Shown here piece by piece: positions 60,310 through 64,000 of a stretch of DNA of 64,000 nucleotides (the first letter of the stretch is position 1; every line of letters starts with the position of its first letter). The notes beneath the pieces are model-generated. The model was not told where the DNA came from. It saw nothing but the letters and a program-made list of their open reading frames with translations, and did not search any database. The stretch comes from SG8-39 sp041558415 (GTDB lineage: Bacteria; Pseudomonadota; Gammaproteobacteria; Burkholderiales; SG8-39): assembly GCA_041558415.1 (NCBI GenBank), contig JBFFEY010000006.1, positions 37,978 through 101,977 on the forward strand, written 5' to 3'. The position numbers were made by a program, and so were the translations under genes.

Positions 60310-61275
60310 CTAGCTTTTCGACGCCGGCGCGCTCGCCTCGCGCAGCACGAAGCCTTCCATCGACACGGTGTAGAGCTTGGCGTCCGGAAGGTAGCGGATG
60401 CACGACTGCGTGGGGTAGTAGCCGCGCAGGCCGACTGCGGGCGGCGTCTTGAGCGGGAAGCAGCGGTCGGGCCGGCTGAGCATGTAGCTGCGCGTCAGCA
60501 TCTCCTCGTAGAAGGTGACGCGGCCGTCGTAGACGCCGTAGATCCAGGTCCGGGTGAAGCGCTGACCGTTGAATTCCGGACTCTTCGGGTCGATGAGGTG
60601 ATTGCCCATCGCCGGCGCCACCGCCTCCACGTTCTTGTAATCGGCATGCATGTAGTTGGCAGGCACCGGCGCCAGTGCGCGCTTGAACTGGTCGCAGCGT
60701 ACGAACTCGGGGCCGCAGGTCCCGGGCTTTATGGCAAACACGCGCTCGATCGAATCGATGTAGAAGTGCACATCGAAGTGCGGCGGGTCGTAGATCCCGG
60801 GAGGAATGTGGCCGTTCGGGTTCCAGTTCAGGCCGATCCACTTGAAGGGGATGTCGTCCCGCCGCGCCGCGTCGCTCGGCAGCGGAATGACCCATTCGTG
60901 TGCGCCGAAGCACTCCTTCACCGGGTCGATCGCGCCGTCGTTGTTGCGATCGAAGCAGTGATGGCCGTCGGAGTGCGTCGTGGGCAGCCCGTCGAGGGCG
61001 GCCGCCTGAAACGCGATGCCGATGGCCATGGGCGTGCCACTGGCGTCGAACGCGGCATAGCTGCTCACCGTGCCGTTTCCGACGCGCGCGGTGGCGCCCG
61101 AGGACCAGCCGGCGGTCTCGCCGCCCGGCGGCGAGACGGCGCAACCCTGCGCGGCAAGCGCGGCGCAGGCGAGTGTGGCTAGGCGCACAGGGATCGATGC
61201 GCGCTTACGGGACCGCTGCGGCAGCCGTTGACATCCCGCAGCGATCGCTTTGGCGGCCGAAATCGATTCAGGCAT
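60310..61275 (-). CDS. lipoprotein, DUF5602/TTHB210-like
   Basis: A 321-residue lipoprotein: a long basic n-region, then LATLACAALAAQGC as lipobox. The body has DGHHCFDRNNDGAID (calcium-loop-like), WNPNGHIPPGIYDPPHFDVHFYI, MGNHLIDPKSPEFNGQRFTRTWIYGVYDGRVTFYEEMLT. The H-rich DPPHFDVHFY and HLIDPKSPEF segments are typical of DUF5602/TTHB210-like proteins of unknown function. ATG 61275 has a strong AAAGGAGAG site. It forms a leftward pair with the gene at 61318. Confidence 0.72.
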   Translation of the reverse strand: MPESISAAKAIAAGCQRLPQRSRKRASIPVRLATLACAALAAQGCAVSPPGGETAGWSSGATARVGNGTVSSYAAFDASGTPMAIGIAFQAAALDGLPTTHSDGHHCFDRNNDGAIDPVKECFGAHEWVIPLPSDAARRDDIPFKWIGLNWNPNGHIPPGIYDPPHFDVHFYIDSIERVFAIKPGTCGPEFVRCDQFKRALAPVPANYMHADYKNVEAVAPAMGNHLIDPKSPEFNGQRFTRTWIYGVYDGRVTFYEEMLTRSYMLSRPDRCFPLKTPPAVGLRGYYPTQSCIRYLPDAKLYTVSMEGFVLREASAPASKS

Positions 61276-61317
61276 GGGCTCTCCTTTCGCGCCCAGGGGT
61301 GCCCGGGCGGCTCACGT

Positions 61318-62064
61318 TCAGCGCAACGTCGCCGCGATCTTACGGATTTCGTCGGGCGAGTGCTCGCCCGCGAGCGGCGTTCCCGGTATCAGGTGCTTGC
61401 CGAAGGCGAGATCACCGACCAGCACCGGCTCGAAGCCGGCATCGCGCACCAGGCGCGAGGCGAGGGCAATCGCCTCGGCGTCGTTGCCCGCCATCGGCAT
61501 GCCCGGCGGCGCGCCCTCGCTGCGGCCCGCGATGTCCGGCAGCCGCGCGTAGCTGATGGCGTTGAAGGCGCGCACCAGGCGCGCGCCGGGCAGCAACTGG
61601 GCCGAGGCGAGGCCGGCGCCCTTGTCGCGCGCCCAGGTCGCGATTTCGCCGTCGCGGTGCGGGAACGGATTGCAGGCGTCGATCACCGGCTTGCCCTTGA
61701 GCTGCGCGGCGAGGTCGCGGCCGACCTGCGGCAGCGCGCGGTAGGGCACCGCCATCAAGACGATCTCGCCGAAGGCAGCCGCTTCCTGCGGCGTGCCGGC
61801 GCGCGCCTTGCCGCCGAGGCGTGCCGCGAGCGCGCGGTCGTCGTCCAGGTGGCGCGAGGAGAACATGACCTGGTGTCCCGCCTTGAGCCAGATTTCGCCC
61901 AGCGTGCCGCCGATACGCCCGGATCCGATCGTGCCGACCTTCAGGCCGGCCTTCGCGCCGCGCGCGCCGAACGGCAGTGCGCCGAGCGCGACGCCGAACG
62001 CCGCGCCGCCGAGAACCTGAAGAAACACCCGCCGTTCGCGCTTCACTGTGTCGTCAAAATGCAT
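61318..62064 (-). CDS. exported F420-dependent NADP reductase-like protein
   Basis: A 248-residue protein. An RR-containing N-terminus (ERRVFLQVLGGAAFGVALGALPFGARG) resembles a Tat signal. The Rossmann domain shows KVGTIGSGRIGGTLGEIWLKAGHQVMFSSRH, AFGEIVLMAVPYRALPQ, KPVIDACNPFPHRDGE and LVRAFNAISYARL, the NADP-binding pattern of F420-dependent NADP oxidoreductases (COG2085). An exported cofactor-bound enzyme would use Tat, which fits. The substrate is unknown. A GGAG site precedes ATG 62064. Confidence 0.82.
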   Translation of the reverse strand: MHFDDTVKRERRVFLQVLGGAAFGVALGALPFGARGAKAGLKVGTIGSGRIGGTLGEIWLKAGHQVMFSSRHLDDDRALAARLGGKARAGTPQEAAAFGEIVLMAVPYRALPQVGRDLAAQLKGKPVIDACNPFPHRDGEIATWARDKGAGLASAQLLPGARLVRAFNAISYARLPDIAGRSEGAPPGMPMAGNDAEAIALASRLVRDAGFEPVLVGDLAFGKHLIPGTPLAGEHSPDEIRKIAATLR

Positions 62065-62132
62065 GACCGTTTCTCCTCAGCAAACGACCGCATGCCGATC
62101 GCGGACGAGCAATCTACATCACGCCGGTTAAC

Positions 62133-62161
62133 TTGACGCAGGGGGCAAAAAAATATTTTTT
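62133..62161 (+). promoter_or_regulatory. AT-rich palindrome and possible promoter before the glycerophosphodiesterase gene
   Basis: TTGACG (62133-62138) is followed by a 14-bp palindrome AAAAAATATTTTTT (62148-62161), the most AT-rich spot in the window. TATTTT at 62154 lies 15 bases from TTGACG, a little short. The palindrome could equally serve the leftward gene at 62064. Confidence 0.35.
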
Positions 62162-62218
62162 CGGCAGCTGATGGCCGTGGGAAGATCACGCCCTTGGTTC
62201 CTGGTCCGACCGGCGTCC

Positions 62219-63214
62219 ATGCGCTTCACAGCCGTCCGCTTCGTCTTTTTCGCATGCCTGCTCGTCGTCGCGGCGCCCGTCCCGGCGTTCGACCTGCAGG
62301 GCCACCGCGGCGCGCGCGGGCTGGCGCCGGAGAATACGCTGCCGGCCTTTGCGCAGGCGTTGTCGATCGGCGTCAGCACGCTCGAGCTCGACGTCGGCGT
62401 GACGCGCGACGGCGTCGTGGTGGTGGCGCACGACCGCCGGCTCAATCCCGAGCTCACCCGCGACGCGAACGGCAAATGGCTGGAGGCGCCCGGGCCGGCG
62501 ATCCATGCGCTGACCTACGCCGAGCTCGCGCGCTACGACGTTGGCCGCGCCAAGCCGGGCTCGCGCACGGCGCGGCGCTATCCGCAGCAGCAGCCGGCCG
62601 ACGGCGCGCGCATCCCGCGCCTGGCCGAGGTATTCGCGCTCGCGGCGCGCGCCAGCAACGCCGCGGTGCGCTTCAACGTCGAGACCAAGCTCGACCCCGA
62701 GCGCGCGGACGAAACGCTGCCGCCCGAGCCGTTCGCACGCGCGGTGATCGGCGAGATCCGCAAGGCGGGCGTCGCCACCCGCAGCACGCTGCAGTCCTTC
62801 GACTGGCGCACGCTGCAGGTCGTGCAGCGCGAGGCGCCGGAGATCGCGACGGTCTATCTGTCGGCGCGCCAGAACTGGCTCGACAACATCCGCGCCGATG
62901 CGACCCTCGGCTCGCCCTGGACCGCAGGCATCCGCTTCGCGCAGCATGGCTCGGTGCCGCACATGGTGCAGGCCGCCGGCGGGCGCATCTGGTCGCCGTA
63001 TCACGGCGACCTGGACGCCGCGCAGCTTGCCGCGGCACGCGCGCTCGGCCTGCGGGTGATCGTCTGGACGGTCAATGATCCGGCGCGCATCGCGGCGCTG
63101 CTGGATCTCGGCGTCGACGGCATCATCAGCGACTATCCGGACCGCGTGCGCGCGGAACTGCAGCGTCGCGGCCTGCCGCTGCCGCCGGCCACGCCCGACG
63201 CCGGCCGGCGCTAG
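62219..63214 (+). CDS. glycerophosphodiester phosphodiesterase (exported)
   Basis: A 331-residue GDPD with a signal peptide (MRFTAVRFVFFACLLVVAAPVPA). Catalytic motifs are QGHRGARGLAPENTLPAF, LELDVGVTRDGVVVVAHDRRL (the Glu-x-Asp metal ligands and second His), FNVETKLDPE and VIVWTVNDPARIAALLDLGVDGIISDYPD. It cleaves glycerophosphodiesters to glycerol-3-phosphate and an alcohol, probably in the periplasm. ATG 62219 is chosen for the signal peptide; the frame is open to 62171. Confidence 0.92.
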   Translation: MRFTAVRFVFFACLLVVAAPVPAFDLQGHRGARGLAPENTLPAFAQALSIGVSTLELDVGVTRDGVVVVAHDRRLNPELTRDANGKWLEAPGPAIHALTYAELARYDVGRAKPGSRTARRYPQQQPADGARIPRLAEVFALAARASNAAVRFNVETKLDPERADETLPPEPFARAVIGEIRKAGVATRSTLQSFDWRTLQVVQREAPEIATVYLSARQNWLDNIRADATLGSPWTAGIRFAQHGSVPHMVQAAGGRIWSPYHGDLDAAQLAAARALGLRVIVWTVNDPARIAALLDLGVDGIISDYPDRVRAELQRRGLPLPPATPDAGRR

Positions 63215-64000
63215 CGCTGGTAGAAGGCGCGCACCGTGTCCTCGGCCACCTGCTGCAGGAAGGCGGCGGTGTCCTTGTCGATCTGGCCGTAATAGTCGTA
63301 AGGGTTGCCGACCGGCGATTTTCCGTACAGCGCGGCGTAGGTGACGCAGGCCGCGAGGTAGGTGCCGATCAGGTCGGGGTGGCTGCCGTCGTAGTCCTTC
63401 TGCAGCTTGAGTTCCGGCTTGCGCTTGTACGCCTCGGCGAAGGCCAAGCCGACCGGAATCACCAGCGCGCCGACGCGATTGCCGGTTTCCACGTAGAGCT
63501 GCGCGGTCTTCTGCGCCATGTCCGGGTCGTAGCGCTTGTGCGCCGGCGTGTAGGCATGCGTCATGTAGAGCGCGGTCCTGCCGCCCGTGGCGCGGATCAA
63601 CTCGTTGGCCGCGGTCACTGCCTTGACGAAGGCCGCACTGCGCTTGTCGCTCAGGGCCGCGGCGCTGTGGCCCTGCAGCACGACGACCTCGAAGGGCTGC
63701 TTGACGCCGAGCGCGTTCGGTTTCAGGTAATGCGCGAGGTCGTGCTGCGCGAGCGAGCCCCCCGAGATGGTGATCGACTTGTAGCCGTACGCCTTTTCGT
63801 TGGCCTTGTCGTTCTCGATCGCCATGCGCCGCAGGTGGTTGTGCAGGCTGTCGCCGTAATACAGGTAGCTGTTGCCGACGAACAGCACGCGCCGCGGCGC
63901 GTCGATGCCGAGTGCGCGCACCTCAGGGGTATCGGCGTCGGCGGCACCGGCGGGACCGGCCGCAAGCAGCAGCGCGGCGAACAGGGCGGCGGTCGAGCGG
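63211..64000 (-). CDS. exported SGNH-hydrolase-like protein, N-terminus cut by window edge
   Basis: At least 263 residues; the start lies beyond base 64000. The visible N-terminal part (STAALFAALLLAAGPAGA) is the core of a signal peptide. The GDSL/SGNH-type first block is VLFVGNSYLYYGDSLHNHLRRM, FEVVVLQGHSAAALSDKRS is the middle part, and the last catalytic block is YDGSHPDLIGTYLAACVTYAALYGKSP with the Asp-x-x-His pair. It resembles putative carbohydrate esterase-like SGNH proteins. A GTG at 63921 is in frame but would remove the signal peptide. It overlaps the glycerophosphodiesterase stop by four bases. Confidence 0.75.
   Translation of the reverse strand, partial: RSTAALFAALLLAAGPAGAADADTPEVRALGIDAPRRVLFVGNSYLYYGDSLHNHLRRMAIENDKANEKAYGYKSITISGGSLAQHDLAHYLKPNALGVKQPFEVVVLQGHSAAALSDKRSAAFVKAVTAANELIRATGGRTALYMTHAYTPAHKRYDPDMAQKTAQLYVETGNRVGALVIPVGLAFAEAYKRKPELKLQKDYDGSHPDLIGTYLAACVTYAALYGKSPVGNPYDYYGQIDKDTAAFLQQVAEDTVRAFYQR

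Noticed and set aside
62148..62161. AAAAAATATTTTTT as a terminator.
   Set aside because: It has no GC stem and lies between divergent genes, where promoters rather than terminators are expected.

Overview
The window is very GC-rich and gene-dense. It has short intergenic gaps and many 4-base stop/start overlaps (ATGA, GTGA). The gene families (tungstate TupABC, Aap-type amino-acid importer, GlrK/GlrR-like two-component pair, two YqgE proteins, dodecin, AcpH, a CoxL-like molybdoenzyme) suggest an aerobic or facultative betaproteobacterium of the Burkholderiales/Rhodocyclales type. This placement is inferred from protein character only. No rRNA, tRNA, CRISPR array, transposase or phage gene was seen. 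The window cuts a chromate-transporter gene on the left and an SGNH-hydrolase-like gene on the right.

Region 1 (1-10.3 kb) is an oxyanion and molybdenum/tungsten locus. A leftward operon runs from a ModE-like regulator with a built-in molybdate-binding-like domain, through a BtuCD/FecCD-type importer, to ChrA. Divergent from it are tupBCA (tungstate import), a lone ModE-type DNA-binding protein, a TauE/SafE transporter behind a ModE-like box, and mobB-moeA-moaD-moaE for molybdopterin cofactor maturation. A candidate client, an orphan CoxL-like molybdopterin subunit, lies at 33.3 kb.

Region 2 (10.3-24.7 kb) holds a shortened membrane protein, crcB, the aapJQMP importer with a 65-bp inverted-repeat insertion between the two permease genes, a P1 peptidase, an accessory FtsH-like protease, nhaA behind a possible leader peptide, and clpB behind a near-consensus heat-shock promoter. 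Next come a small methyltransferase and two signal-peptide-bearing YqgE proteins. A 460-bp gap between the YqgE genes is full of inverted repeats and ends in two tandem rightward terminators, the best candidate here for an undescribed RNA.

Region 3 (24.7-46.4 kb) has an SDR, a SYLF protein, and a leftward set of 3-hydroxyacyl-CoA dehydrogenase, thiolase and glutaryl-CoA dehydrogenase (lower pathway from glutaryl-CoA to acetyl-CoA, enoyl-CoA hydratase not in the window). A rightward set follows: universal stress protein, CHASE2-cyclase, FecR-like protein, CoxL-like protein. A leftward signalling set is next: cyclase-PEGA protein, TPR lipoprotein, Ser/Thr kinase, TM2 protein, SDR and a tiny DUF1127-like protein. 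After that come a CobW GTPase, an amidohydrolase, an acyl-CoA ligase, dodecin, AcpH, a PPOX flavoprotein and a coiled-coil lipoprotein.

Region 4 (46.5-64 kb) contains a bactofilin, GlrR/GlrK, an amidase, a roughly 1,610-residue fused acyl-CoA dehydratase-activase-type protein (an oxygen-sensitive radical-enzyme family), an ABC substrate-binding protein, a propionate-CoA-transferase homologue whose catalytic Glu is Asp, a DUF5602-like lipoprotein, an F420-type NADP-binding protein, a glycerophosphodiesterase and the cut SGNH protein.
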